A DNA stretch of 64,000 nucleotides, from positions 1 to 64,000 of the forward strand of contig CAZFIV010000008.1 in NCBI GenBank assembly GCA_964519665.1, given 5' to 3'. The notes beneath the pieces were generated by a model. The model made no database searches. It saw only the letters and a list, made by a program, of their open reading frames with translations, and had not been told where the DNA came from. Below, piece by piece: positions 24,767 to 34,517 of the stretch. The DNA comes from JANQQN01 sp964519665 (GTDB lineage Bacteria > Myxococcota > Kuafuiibacteriia > Kuafuiibacteriales > Kuafuiibacteriaceae). The stretch's first letter is position 1. Each line of letters starts with the position of its first letter. The position numbers and the translations under genes are program-made.

Positions 24767-26662
24767 GTGCAGTCTTGGGGAGAAAGCCTCGTCCCGCAGG
24801 CGAGTCAAGACCTCGCCCGCCGCGCCGGGCCGGGCATCGCTCTGCTCCCCCTCGTCTTCGTAGCGATGGCCCTGCCGGCGGTTCCTCTGTGGCCGTCGAT
24901 GCTGTGGTCGGTGGGCATCTCGATCGGCTTGGTCTCGGCCTTGCGAATCGCTCTGACCCGCTCGCTCTTGGCTCGACCCGCGAGCCCCGCTGGTGACCGC
25001 CGCCTTTGGGCGTTCGGAGCCCTCACTACGCTCGCCGCCATTCTGTGGTCTTTCGGAACAATAACTGTCGTCTTGAGGTACGGGTACACACCGGAGACCT
25101 ACCTGATGATCATCGGTACGGCCGGGGTGTCGGCGGGCGCCGTGACCTCCCTGAACGTCTCGCGCTGGATGGTCCTCAGCTATTGTTTGGTGTTGATGGT
25201 CCCGCTGCTCGTGGCCACCGTCTGGATGACCATCTACCACGACGGCTACATCAGCATGCCGTTCATGGGCGTCCTGTACATCGTCCTGATCTTGGTCACG
25301 GCGGAGCGCGCCAACCGCGAATACTGGAGCCGGTTGCTGGCCCGACACCAGATCGAGCTGCAACAGCGCGTCCTCGCAAAGGCTCACCGCGACGCCCGAG
25401 CGGCGGCAGTGGCCAAGACTCAGTTTCTCGCGTCGATGTCTCACGAAATTCGGACCCCGATGAATGGCGTCATGGGCGCTGCTCAGCTTCTCCGAGATAC
25501 CCGGCTGTCGCCGGAGCAAGCCCAACTGGTCCGAATGCTCGAGTCGTCCGGCAGAGCGCTCCTTCACATCATCGATGACATCCTCGACTTCTCGAAGATC
25601 GAAGCTGGCCGGATGAAGGTCGAGGATATTCCGTTCGACTTGTTCGAGCTGGTCGACGACGCGGCGATGATGATGGGCAGCCAGGCGACCACCAAGGGGC
25701 TGAGCCTCGAAGTCGACTACGCCACCGGAACTCCTCAACATGTCCGAGGGGACCCGACGCGCATCCGCCAGATCCTGCTGAATCTGCTGTCCAACGCGAT
25801 CAAGTTCACCGAAGTCGGCGGCATCGAGGTCAAAGTCATGGAGTCGCTGGGGCCATCCGCGCCTCCGGCGAGCCGCGAGAGCACCGACGACCCGCCCTCC
25901 GCCGAAAGCGAAGAAGAACGTCGGCACATCGTCCGGCTCGAGGTCCATGATACCGGCCCTGGGGTTCCCCCCGAGAGTCGTAGCCATCTCTTCAAAGCGT
26001 TTAGCCAAGCCGATGCATCCACGACCCGTCGGCACGGCGGGACCGGACTCGGCCTCGCGATCAGCAAACGGCTATGCCTGCTGATGAATGGGACCATCGG
26101 CTTTTCACCTCGACCGGGGGGCGGGTCCGTATTCTGGTTCAGCATCGGGTTTGCGCAGGCACCGGCCCCCGTGGTCGTGCCCAAGGCCGCCGTCGAGCCG
26201 CCTACCGGGCGACCCGGGTCGGAAGAGCGACCCCGAATCCTGATCGTCGAGGATAATCAGGTCAATCAGCTCCTCGCGGCCCGGTTCCTCGAACGGGCGG
26301 GATTCGGGTGCGAAGTCGCCTCGTCGGGGGAGCAGGCGCTGCGGGTGCTCGAGAATCACCGGTTCGACGCCGTCCTGATGGACTGCCAGATGCCAGGCAT
26401 GGACGGCTTGGCGACCACTCGCGCCATCCGCCAACAAGAGGCACCGAACGGCCCTCGACTGCCGATCGTCGCCCTCACCGCCGACGCTATGGACGGCACC
26501 CGGGAACGCTGCCTGGACGCCGGCATGGACGATTTTCTGACCAAACCCGTGCAGGCCGACGAGATGGCCGAGGTGCTCCACCGCGTGCTCAGCCAGGACA
26601 CCGCGGCCACTTACCCCTCCCAAGCCGTCGAAGAAAGTGCCCGTCTCGGCCGCGCCCCTTGA
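24767..26662 (+). CDS. Membrane hybrid histidine kinase with receiver domain
   Basis: The N-terminal ~190 residues form about six membrane helices with no recognisable ligand domain. A short coiled coil leads to the HisKA domain with His226 in SHEIRTPMNGVMG. The HATPase domain shows the N box (LLNLLSNAIKF), G1 (EVHDTGPGVP) and G2 (HGGTGLGLAIS). A receiver follows at ~490-610 with Asp539 in LMDCQMPGMDG and the TKP lysine region (FLTKPV). The start is a GTG with no strong site. The next gene is a paralogue of the same architecture, 42 bases downstream. No separate response regulator is adjacent. Confidence 0.93.
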   Translation: MQSWGESLVPQASQDLARRAGPGIALLPLVFVAMALPAVPLWPSMLWSVGISIGLVSALRIALTRSLLARPASPAGDRRLWAFGALTTLAAILWSFGTITVVLRYGYTPETYLMIIGTAGVSAGAVTSLNVSRWMVLSYCLVLMVPLLVATVWMTIYHDGYISMPFMGVLYIVLILVTAERANREYWSRLLARHQIELQQRVLAKAHRDARAAAVAKTQFLASMSHEIRTPMNGVMGAAQLLRDTRLSPEQAQLVRMLESSGRALLHIIDDILDFSKIEAGRMKVEDIPFDLFELVDDAAMMMGSQATTKGLSLEVDYATGTPQHVRGDPTRIRQILLNLLSNAIKFTEVGGIEVKVMESLGPSAPPASRESTDDPPSAESEEERRHIVRLEVHDTGPGVPPESRSHLFKAFSQADASTTRRHGGTGLGLAISKRLCLLMNGTIGFSPRPGGGSVFWFSIGFAQAPAPVVVPKAAVEPPTGRPGSEERPRILIVEDNQVNQLLAARFLERAGFGCEVASSGEQALRVLENHRFDAVLMDCQMPGMDGLATTRAIRQQEAPNGPRLPIVALTADAMDGTRERCLDAGMDDFLTKPVQADEMAEVLHRVLSQDTAATYPSQAVEESARLGRAP

Positions 26663-26704
26663 CCCGCGAACCTCGAGGCTCCTGAATAACGGGTACGCCC
26701 GACG

Positions 26705-28774
26705 ATGGAGCTCCACTTGTGCCCGCCCATGCATCGTCAGATGCAGCAGGATCTCGGGGTCTACGCCCAGCCCGGCCTCTACATGTTTCCGGGATTGATA
26801 GCCGGCTTCGCCGCGCTCAGCCCGGACGTGCGCGAGCTGGGGCCGACCTTCTGGGCGCCCGCGACCGTGATGACGTTGTTGGTCGTGGCCCGCCTCCCGC
26901 TCGCGCGACGACTGGCCTCGAACCCGCCCACCGCCCACCGACACCCGATCGGATGCGCGTTCGTCTGGCTGGCCTGGATCGGAGCCGCCGGTTGGGGCCT
27001 GACCGTCGCGGTCACCCTCCACCAAGCAGGGTACAGCGAGGGCACCTATCTGCTCATCATGGCGACCGCGGGCGTCGCCGCCGGGGCGACCGCCGCCCTG
27101 TCGGTGTCGGAACGCATCATCGTGCCCTACGTGGTCGTGCTCCAGGCCCCGCTGTGCGTAGCGACGACCATCCTCGGCCTGAGTGGACGCGGTACCCTGG
27201 TCATGCCGCTGATGTACGTCATGTTCACCGGCTACATCGTCTTCATGGGGGCGCGTCTCAGCCGGGCCTACCAGAGCAAACTCAGCGTCATCGTCGATGC
27301 GCAAGCCGCAGTGATGGCCGCGGAGGCCAAGCGGCGTTTCCTGGCATCGGTCGCGCACGAACTAAGAACACCGATGAACGGAATCATGGGCGTTTCGGAC
27401 CTCCTCAAGGAGACCGAGGTCCGCCCCGAGCAAGTAGAATTGCTGGCGACATTCGACGAAGCGTCGAAGGCCCTGCTTCGGATTATCGACGAGGTCCTGG
27501 ACTTCGCCAAGGCCGAGGATGGCCACGTCGAGATCATCAACGCTCCGTTCAGCCCTACGGACTGCGTCGAAGAGGTCGTCGGCGTCATGGAACCGGTGGC
27601 CCGGAGTAAGCAACTCGAGCTGTCGATGTGGTTCGCCCAGGACCTACCCGAGTTAGTGATCGGCGATCAGGGCCGACTTCGACAGATCCTGATCAACTTG
27701 GCCGGTAACGCCATCAAGTTCAGTCGGGTCGGCGGGGTTCACTTCCAGGTTCGCCGCCGAGCGGCCGGCCCCGGTCTTCGGTTGTCGGTCACCGACACCG
27801 GTCCCGGGCTCGAAGCAGGCTTTCAACCGTTCGAGCCTTTCGCCCAGGGCGCCGCCGGTGCCGAGCACGGAGGAACGGGGCTCGGCCTCGCCATTTGCGA
27901 CCGATTGACGAAGCTGATGGGCGGTGCGATCGGCTTTGAACAAGCTGACCGGGGCGGTACGACGTTCTGGCTCGAGGTGCCTTTCGAAACGCACACACCG
28001 CGACGAGACCCGCCCCGCTTCGGCCGCGCGGCTTGGGTCATCGACCGTTGGGCCCCCGGCCGGTCGGCCACCGTCCAGCTTCTTCGGCGGTGCGGCGTCC
28101 ACGCCGAGGCGGTGGCCCATGATGCGGGTCCGCCGCCCCCCGGCATCGACGTGTGGCTGGCCATCGACGACGCAACCCCCGACACGCAGGATGAATTGAC
28201 ACGACTGCGAGGCCCGGACACCCGGCTCGTCGTGATGACCACCCGCGAGCGTCACGCTGCCATGAGTGATGTCCTCGGCGGTCGGGCCGACTTCGTCACG
28301 ACGCGGCCGTTGACCCATCGCCTGGTCGAGCGAGTGTTGGACCGCCACCCATCGCCCGACGTCTCGAGGGCCGGTCCCCGGCCTCGCGTGGAGCTCGACT
28401 CGCCTCGGCGCGTCCTGATCGTCGAAGACAATCGGGTCAACCGAATGGTCGCCGAACGATTCGTGCGCGAAGCCGGCTTCGACAGCGAGGTCGCTCATTC
28501 GGGCCGGGAGGCTCTTCTTCGATTCTCGGAGACCTCGTGGGACGCGATTCTGCTCGACTGTCGGATGCCGGAGATGGACGGATGGGAAACCGCCCGGGCC
28601 ATTCGCCGCCTGGAAGCCGACTCCGAGCGTCGGGTTTCGATCATTGCCATGACCGCCGACGTGGAAGACCTCACCCGCGAGCGCTGCTTCGAGGCGGGCA
28701 TGGATGCATACCTCCCGAAGCCGGTCGACCCCGCGGCGTTGGTGAACCTTCTGCGGCAGGTCACAAAAGCCTGA
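26705..28774 (+). CDS. Membrane hybrid histidine kinase with a degenerate and a true receiver
   Basis: This is a paralogue of the preceding kinase, with ~6 membrane helices (1-185) and HisKA with His218 in VAHELRTPMNGIMG. The HATPase domain has NLAGNAIKF, DTGPGLEAGF and HGGTGLGLAICD. Residues ~435-550 then look like a receiver fold (AAWVIDRWAPGRSATVQLL...) without the phospho-acceptor Asp context. A complete receiver follows at ~565-685 with Asp618 in LLDCRMPEMDGWETA and YLPKPVD. The shared layout suggests the pair arose by tandem duplication, and the degenerate receiver is extra. The signal sensed is unknown. Confidence 0.92.
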   Translation: MELHLCPPMHRQMQQDLGVYAQPGLYMFPGLIAGFAALSPDVRELGPTFWAPATVMTLLVVARLPLARRLASNPPTAHRHPIGCAFVWLAWIGAAGWGLTVAVTLHQAGYSEGTYLLIMATAGVAAGATAALSVSERIIVPYVVVLQAPLCVATTILGLSGRGTLVMPLMYVMFTGYIVFMGARLSRAYQSKLSVIVDAQAAVMAAEAKRRFLASVAHELRTPMNGIMGVSDLLKETEVRPEQVELLATFDEASKALLRIIDEVLDFAKAEDGHVEIINAPFSPTDCVEEVVGVMEPVARSKQLELSMWFAQDLPELVIGDQGRLRQILINLAGNAIKFSRVGGVHFQVRRRAAGPGLRLSVTDTGPGLEAGFQPFEPFAQGAAGAEHGGTGLGLAICDRLTKLMGGAIGFEQADRGGTTFWLEVPFETHTPRRDPPRFGRAAWVIDRWAPGRSATVQLLRRCGVHAEAVAHDAGPPPPGIDVWLAIDDATPDTQDELTRLRGPDTRLVVMTTRERHAAMSDVLGGRADFVTTRPLTHRLVERVLDRHPSPDVSRAGPRPRVELDSPRRVLIVEDNRVNRMVAERFVREAGFDSEVAHSGREALLRFSETSWDAILLDCRMPEMDGWETARAIRRLEADSERRVSIIAMTADVEDLTRERCFEAGMDAYLPKPVDPAALVNLLRQVTKA

Positions 28775-28903
28775 GGTCACGGCATGAGACGCCGCCGAAT
28801 CGACCGATTCGGCTCGACGATGTACGACACTGCCGCCAACTAGATCGTGCGGAAGACGAACTTCTCTTCGAACTCGGCTTCGGGAGCAGTAAGCTAGCCC
28901 CGA

Positions 28904-30472
28904 ATGGAGGTTGAAATCCTCGTCAGCCGCGCGCACGGCGAAACACGGGTCGCTGTGCTCGAAAACGAAGTCATTCAAGAGATCCACGTCGAACGTGATC
29001 ATCGCCGCGGGGTCGTCGGCAACATCTACGCCGGTCGAGTCAGTCGGGTCTTGCCCGGCATGCAGGCCGCATTCGTCGAAGTCGGGCTTGATCGGGCTGC
29101 GTTCCTATATGTCGACGACGTCGTCCTTCCTGGGGAGCTTCAGGAAGATGACAGCGACGAAGGGCCGGAGCTCGATGACGATGAAGGCGATCCCGAGGCG
29201 CTACCGACCGTCTCGGAGGCCGCACAAACACCCGCCGAAGAAGTCCCCGAACGCCCCCCCATCGAGCAGCTCCTTCGAGAAGGCCAGCCCGTGACGGTGC
29301 AGGTAGCCAAAGCCCCAATCGGGACCAAGGGCGCCCGGGTCACGACCTACATTACCCTGCCCGGCCGTTACGTGGTGTATATGCCCACCATGCGCCGGAT
29401 CGGCGTCTCTCGGAAAATCACGTCCGACGTCGAACGCAAGCGGCTCAAGGACCTTCTGACCGAGATCCGCCAGCCCGGCGAAGGCGGCTTCATCGCTCGC
29501 ACGGTTTGCCAAGGCCTCGATGAGACCCGCATTCGGCAAGATGTCGAGTTTCTCCGCTCATTGTGGGCCGAGGTCCTCGCGAAGACCCGCAACCAGACCG
29601 AGGCCGGTCTCGTCATGCCCGATCTCGATCTGGTCCTGCGAGCGACCCGGGACTTCTTCAACGACGACGTCGGCCGGATGCTGCTCGATGACACCCAGGA
29701 GGCCGAGCGTGTCCGCCGGCTCCTCGATTCGAGCGCCCCGCACCTCGCCGACCGAGTCGAACTCTACGAGGGCCCTTCGTTGTTCGACGAAAGAGGCGTC
29801 GAAGCCGCCCTCCGTCGCGCGCTTTCGCGGGAGATCCATTTGAAGAGCGGCGCGGCCATCGTGGTCGACGAGGCCGAAGCATTGACCGCGATCGATATCA
29901 ACACGGCCAGCTTCGTCGGCTCCAGGGACCTCGAAGCCACGATCCTCAAGACGAATCTTGAATCCATCGACACCATCGTCGAGCAGATCCGGCTGCGCAA
30001 CCTCGGCGGAATCATCATCGTCGACTTCATCGACATGCAGCGTCCGGAGTCGCGGGAGCTGGTCTACAATCAGTTCCTGGAGGCCCTGGGGCGAGATCGC
30101 TCGCGGACTCACGTGCAGCCGATGAGCGGTCTGGGCCTCGTCGAAATGACCCGCAAGCGGGTCCGACCGTCGCTGGGGCGGCTGCTGACGGAACCGTGCC
30201 CCTACTGTTCGGGGCGAGGCCGGGTGCGGTCGACACGGACGATCTGCAAGGAGATCTTCCGGGAAATCGAGCGACAAGCACTCTTGCATCCCGACGCCGG
30301 CCTGGTGGTCACCGCCATGCCCGAGGTCGTCACGATGCTGAGCGGAGAAGAAGAGCTGCACCTGCTGGCCCTCGAAAGACGGCTCGGACGGCCGGTGGTG
30401 ATCGAAGCCCGCAGCGATTTTCACCAAGAAACGTATCAGGTCGCGGCGCGACCATCGACGGCGCGACCATGA
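28904..30472 (+). CDS. rng: Ribonuclease G/E family protein
   Basis: RNase G/E endonucleases process rRNA and start mRNA decay. The S1 domain near the N-terminus (~35-135) is interrupted by an acidic insert (ELDDDEGDPEALP). The catalytic DNase I-like region has AIDINTASFVG and IIIVDFIDMQ, which carry the two magnesium-binding Asp residues. EPCPYCSGRGRV is the CPxC zinc-link that joins subunits. At 522 residues with no long C-terminal scaffold it is closer to RNase G than RNase E. It is followed by an open stretch and the Omp85 gene. Confidence 0.93.
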   Translation: MEVEILVSRAHGETRVAVLENEVIQEIHVERDHRRGVVGNIYAGRVSRVLPGMQAAFVEVGLDRAAFLYVDDVVLPGELQEDDSDEGPELDDDEGDPEALPTVSEAAQTPAEEVPERPPIEQLLREGQPVTVQVAKAPIGTKGARVTTYITLPGRYVVYMPTMRRIGVSRKITSDVERKRLKDLLTEIRQPGEGGFIARTVCQGLDETRIRQDVEFLRSLWAEVLAKTRNQTEAGLVMPDLDLVLRATRDFFNDDVGRMLLDDTQEAERVRRLLDSSAPHLADRVELYEGPSLFDERGVEAALRRALSREIHLKSGAAIVVDEAEALTAIDINTASFVGSRDLEATILKTNLESIDTIVEQIRLRNLGGIIIVDFIDMQRPESRELVYNQFLEALGRDRSRTHVQPMSGLGLVEMTRKRVRPSLGRLLTEPCPYCSGRGRVRSTRTICKEIFREIERQALLHPDAGLVVTAMPEVVTMLSGEEELHLLALERRLGRPVVIEARSDFHQETYQVAARPSTARP

Positions 30473-30750
30473 CCGCTCACCTCTTGCCGATCTCGCTCAT
30501 GGGCATCGCGCGAGCCGTGCTCGACCGAGGTGGGATCAGAGCCGCGTGGGCAGGTCGACCGGTGCATCCGGTCGCCGGTCGGGCGGTGACTCGAGGGCCT
30601 GCCCGGGCGGCCGGGGCGGTCCCCCAAGCGGGCTTCGGGTTTTACCAAAAAGGATGGGCACTCTCATGGGCGGCGGGGATCGGAGCACCACGCCGGAGCG
30701 GAGCCCTTCCCGGCTGTCGAGGTGAGCTTGGGTACCGTCACGGGGCGTGA
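30469..30750 (+). CDS. Possible 93-aa open frame after rng
   Basis: An ATG at 30469 overlaps the rng stop (ATGA) and opens 93 codons rich in Ala, Gly and Arg, with a hydrophobic start (MTAHLLPISLMGIARAVL). The first third has high third-position GC as in real genes, but the rest does not. I recognise nothing in it, and it runs toward the Omp85 start. It may be only a chance frame in a 324-base gap between rng and the Omp85 ATG at 30797. Confidence 0.22.
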   Translation: MTAHLLPISLMGIARAVLDRGGIRAAWAGRPVHPVAGRAVTRGPARAAGAVPQAGFGFYQKGWALSWAAGIGAPRRSGALPGCRGELGYRHGA

Positions 30751-30796
30751 ATCGCGACCTCGGCTCGAGCGTCGGTTTTGGGTGGGGGGGCCGGCA

Positions 30797-32296
30797 ATGG
30801 ATCGACGGTGGTTACGTCGGGCTCGGGTCTTGGAACCGAGGTTCTCCAACCAAGAACGTCTGGTTCTTCGATCCCGCTCACTCGCCCCGCTGGCCGCTTT
30901 CGTTCTCGTATTGGGAGGAGGCTTCGGGGCGGTCCCGACCGGGCTCGCATCGGCCGCACCGACAACCACGACGGCCGACAGTGCGGCCCAGGTCTTCGAT
31001 GACCCGTCCGCTTTCGACCGCCTGTTCGATGAGCGGGGTCAACCTTTCGACGAGGTCCGGGCGCAGTTCATCGAAGGCATCGACCTGGTCGGCAATATCA
31101 AGACCAGCCGCACGGTCATCGAGCGACGACTCCTCGTCGCGCCGGGCGACCTTCTCGACGAGGAGAAGCTGGAAGAGTCTCGCCTCCGCCTGCTGAATAC
31201 AGGCTTCTTCAAGCGGGTCGAATTCAGTCTGCGACGGGGGTCCCGGCGGGGTCAGGTGCTGTTGATCCTAGAGGTCGAGGAACGGAACACGCTCGTCATC
31301 GACCAGGTGTATTTCGGTCATTCCCAGGTCGCGCCGTTCTTCGGCGGATTGGGGCTGGCCGATACCAATTTCCTTGGTCGCGGGGTCACGGTCGGCGGCC
31401 GTTTCGTCGTGGGCGCTGACCGACGGGGCGTTGAAGCGAGGCTCTTTGTGCCTCACCTGTCGGACACCTCGCTGCAGCTTTCGGCGTCCGCCATATTCGT
31501 GCAGGGCGCGGAGGCCGTCGATGACAGTGACCCTGAAGGCGCCCAACTTTTTTACAGTCGCTGGGGGGGCACCCTCGGCATCGGGGTGGGCGTCGCGCCC
31601 GCCCAACGGGTGTCGCTGACCTATCGACTGGAGGCGGTGCAAGCCGACCGACTCCCAAACCTCAACCCATCGATCCTCCGCCGGGCACCGTCGATCCTGT
31701 TCGATGAGTCGGTCCTGTCGACCTTGGCCTTGACGTACGAGCGAGACACCCGCGATGACCCCTTCGTTCCCCATCAGGGCCATCGGGTGGCGCTCGCGGT
31801 GGAAGTCGGCACGACGCTGTTGGGCTCGAGCTACGAATTCAGTAAGTACACCGGCGAAGTACAGCTCGCATCTTCACCGTTCGGAGAGCACAGCGTCATC
31901 GTCCGCGGTTTCGGAGGCCTCATTCAGGGCCAGACGCCGTTCTTCAACCAGTTCTTCATCAGCGACTTCGCCTACTTCGCCTGGAATCGAGATTCCTTGC
32001 CCCGAAGCTCGCAGATCAACTTCTCCGAGTCGAACGACTACGACGACCTCGTCATCAGCGTCGGCGCCGACTACAGCATTCCGGTCGTATCGGGCGGCGA
32101 CGTTCTCTACCGAATGTATGTCTACGGCGGCCTCGACCTGACGATGACCGCATCGCTCGACGAACTCCAGGAAGATCGGACGGGCCGGGGAATCGGGGGC
32201 AACTTCCCGGTTTCTTTCGATACCGGGCTCAAGTTCGATACCTCGTTCGGCTATTTTACCCTCTCGCTGTCCTACTTGCTGGACCTGGGCTATTAA
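30797..32296 (+). CDS. Omp85 family outer-membrane protein (BamA/TamA-like)
   Basis: The ATG at 30797 gives a long N-terminal region with a signal-like segment (SLAPLAAFVLVLGGGFG) ending near Ala-Ser-Ala. One POTRA-like domain follows (IEGIDLVGNIKTSRTVIERRL, then LRLLNTGFFKRVEFSL). The C-terminal ~300 residues are a 16-strand-type barrel with the LTYERDTRDDPFVPHQGHR and VRGFGG motifs of the Omp85 superfamily; the latter is the VRGF/Y lid-lock motif. With a single POTRA and ~500 residues it is shorter than BamA. The substrate for insertion or secretion is unknown. A frame upstream to 30722 exists but adds no signal peptide. Confidence 0.88.
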   Translation: MDRRWLRRARVLEPRFSNQERLVLRSRSLAPLAAFVLVLGGGFGAVPTGLASAAPTTTTADSAAQVFDDPSAFDRLFDERGQPFDEVRAQFIEGIDLVGNIKTSRTVIERRLLVAPGDLLDEEKLEESRLRLLNTGFFKRVEFSLRRGSRRGQVLLILEVEERNTLVIDQVYFGHSQVAPFFGGLGLADTNFLGRGVTVGGRFVVGADRRGVEARLFVPHLSDTSLQLSASAIFVQGAEAVDDSDPEGAQLFYSRWGGTLGIGVGVAPAQRVSLTYRLEAVQADRLPNLNPSILRRAPSILFDESVLSTLALTYERDTRDDPFVPHQGHRVALAVEVGTTLLGSSYEFSKYTGEVQLASSPFGEHSVIVRGFGGLIQGQTPFFNQFFISDFAYFAWNRDSLPRSSQINFSESNDYDDLVISVGADYSIPVVSGGDVLYRMYVYGGLDLTMTASLDELQEDRTGRGIGGNFPVSFDTGLKFDTSFGYFTLSLSYLLDLGY

Positions 32297-32298
32297 CC

Positions 32299-32943
32299 GT
32301 GAGCGCGCGGCGCGGTTTGCAGGTCAGCTTTCTGCTGGCCGGGATTTTCTCCATGGCGGCCGCGGAGGCACAGGTCGAGCCTTTGAAGGCGCGTCTTGTG
32401 TCGGATGGCACGCACTTGCGCGCCCAGTTCAGCATCACCAATGCTTTTACGGAGTCGTTTCGGAAACGGATGGCCGGCGGTCTGACGAATCGAGCCGTGC
32501 TGGCCATCGAACTGCTCGACATGAGTTCAGATGTGTTCGTCGTTCGACAACGCAAGTGTGAGCTACGGGTAGACGTCTGGGACGATCGGGTATACGCGCG
32601 CGTCACCGATGAAGACCGGGAGCGGCGGCGGATTTACGCCCTCATCGATGATGGACTTCGGGCCTGCGGCCTGGTCGACGTCCCCCTGACGACGGTCGAC
32701 AGGCTCACCGCCCCGACATACCGACTCCGCGTTCAGATCGCCCTCAACCCGATTTCACCGGAGCTTCGCGAACGAAGTCGGGAGTTCATGTCGAACCCCC
32801 AAGGCACCGCATCCAGCCGTACCCCGGCATTCTTTGGCGCCGTCGCGCGTTTGTTCCGGTCGGAATCCGCTGCCGGTGGCACGGTGTTCGTGTTCCAATC
32901 CGGCCGATTGAAGAATCCGGTGAGCGAGGAGACGCCGCGGTGA
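32299..32943 (+). CDS. DUF4390-like secreted protein
   Basis: This 214-residue protein has a signal peptide (ending near AAAEAQ). A body follows of the type LVSDGTHLRAQFSITNAFTESFRKRMAGGL, which resembles DUF4390 proteins. In other proteobacteria DUF4390 genes sit directly before an NtrY-like kinase, and the next gene here, overlapping by four bases (GTGA), is such a kinase. That synteny supports the assignment; the function of the family is not known. The GTG start at 32299 lies two bases after the Omp85 stop. Confidence 0.6.
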   Translation: MSARRGLQVSFLLAGIFSMAAAEAQVEPLKARLVSDGTHLRAQFSITNAFTESFRKRMAGGLTNRAVLAIELLDMSSDVFVVRQRKCELRVDVWDDRVYARVTDEDRERRRIYALIDDGLRACGLVDVPLTTVDRLTAPTYRLRVQIALNPISPELRERSREFMSNPQGTASSRTPAFFGAVARLFRSESAAGGTVFVFQSGRLKNPVSEETPR

Positions 32944-34478
32944 GGTGGCCGAGGTTTTCGAGGTTCGAGGGTCGAATCTTGGGCGCTATTTTCTTATGCG
33001 CCACCACCCCCTTCGTCATCTCGATCATGTTCATCCCCGGGATTATCCAGTCGCGCCTGGCTCTCGCCATGCACGATGACGTTCGCAGCCAGCTGGAGCG
33101 GTCCGCGGTCTTCTTCAAAGATTTTTTTGACGCCAAAAAGGCCGAGTACTCCGCTCGCGCCGAGACGATCTCCCGGGATCCGGTCCTCATTCGGGCGGCG
33201 CGGGCGGGTGAAGCCGACGACGTCTCGGCCCGGCTTCAGCAGTTCGTCGCCGACCACGAGGCCATTCGGGAGCTGCGAGTCTACGATCCGATCGGTGCAC
33301 TGCTCGCTCGCGCCGAAGGACCACCGGAGCGCCAGGGCGATCGGTTCGTTCCCAAAACCATCGCGTTGCCGCTCGGTGTGGGCGACGCGCCCCGACTCGA
33401 AGCGGTGTTCATCCTGTCGCGCGTCTATCTGAACGAACGCGACAAGGCGGAGTCGATCTCCCTATTGTACAGCGTGTCGCTGCGTGACGAGAGCAGTCGG
33501 GCGAATGGTTTCTATCGCGCCTACGTGGCCATCGCCCTCGTGGTGATGCTGGTGGCGGTGGCGATCGGCTACTTCCTCGCGCGAGGCGTGACCAAACGCA
33601 TCGCGGAGCTCGCCCACGCCACCGAGCGGGTGGCCCAAGGCGAATACGGCTTCACGGTACCCGTGGGCGGCAATGATGAAATCACCGAGCTGACCGACGG
33701 CTTCAACCGAATGATTCACGAGGTGGCGCAAGCCCGCGACCGGATCGTCTACCTCGAGAAGGTCTCGGGCTGGCAGGAGCTCGCCCGTCGACTCGCGCAC
33801 GAAATCAAAAACCCGCTGACCCCGATCCGGTTGGCCATCCAGGAGCTTCGACGCCGTGCGCCAGAGGGCGATGGTCGCTTCCGGCGACTGGTCGACGAGT
33901 CGACCGACATGGTCGAGGAAGAGATCGGGGCCCTGACCCGACTGGTCGACGAGTTCTCACGCTTCGCCAAGCTTCCCGAAGTCATGCCCGTCCATGTCGA
34001 AGTCCGCGAGTTCCTGGCCGACTTCCTCGGTGCGTACAACAACTTCGAGCCCGACGCGCGAGTGACCTTCGAGACCCCAAACGAACCGCTCGTCGCAGGG
34101 ATCGACCGGGTCCTCATGCGACGCGTTCTGCACAATCTGGTCACCAACGCCATTCAGGCGGCGGGTCCGGGCCAAGCCGAGTTGAGCATCCGGTGCTTCG
34201 GCGCCGAAAAGGAGCGCATCGAGCTTCGGGTGGAAGACAACGGACCGGGTGTGCCCGACGACCAGGCGCACAAGGTTTTCGAACCTTATTTCACGACCAA
34301 GGCCACCGGCACCGGCCTCGGCCTGGCGATCGTCAAGAAGATCGTTCTGCAGCATCGCGGCACCATTGTCCTCACCCGCTCCGAGGCGGGCGGAGCGGCC
34401 TTCGTCATCACCCTTCCCGCGGCGCCCGCGGGCGTCACCCCCGAGCGCGGCGATGCGCCGCCTTCCCGGCCGATCTAG
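32940..34478 (+). CDS. NtrY-like membrane histidine kinase
   Basis: Two membrane helices (~13-35 and ~197-218) enclose a periplasmic sensor of about 160 residues. A HAMP domain follows (GVTKRIAELAHATERVAQGEYGF...). The HisKA domain has His287 in RRLAHEIKNPLTPIRLAIQELRR, the typical NtrY signature. The HATPase has NLVTNAIQAAGPG, VEDNGPGVP and TTKATGTGLGLAIVKK. There is no receiver domain and no NtrX regulator beside it; its partner must lie elsewhere. It overlaps the DUF4390-like gene. Confidence 0.92.
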   Translation: MRWPRFSRFEGRILGAIFLCATTPFVISIMFIPGIIQSRLALAMHDDVRSQLERSAVFFKDFFDAKKAEYSARAETISRDPVLIRAARAGEADDVSARLQQFVADHEAIRELRVYDPIGALLARAEGPPERQGDRFVPKTIALPLGVGDAPRLEAVFILSRVYLNERDKAESISLLYSVSLRDESSRANGFYRAYVAIALVVMLVAVAIGYFLARGVTKRIAELAHATERVAQGEYGFTVPVGGNDEITELTDGFNRMIHEVAQARDRIVYLEKVSGWQELARRLAHEIKNPLTPIRLAIQELRRRAPEGDGRFRRLVDESTDMVEEEIGALTRLVDEFSRFAKLPEVMPVHVEVREFLADFLGAYNNFEPDARVTFETPNEPLVAGIDRVLMRRVLHNLVTNAIQAAGPGQAELSIRCFGAEKERIELRVEDNGPGVPDDQAHKVFEPYFTTKATGTGLGLAIVKKIVLQHRGTIVLTRSEAGGAAFVITLPAAPAGVTPERGDAPPSRPI

Positions 34479-34517
34479 ATCGCCTTGCCGCAACGGCGAC
34501 GGCCGCATAGGGTCGGC

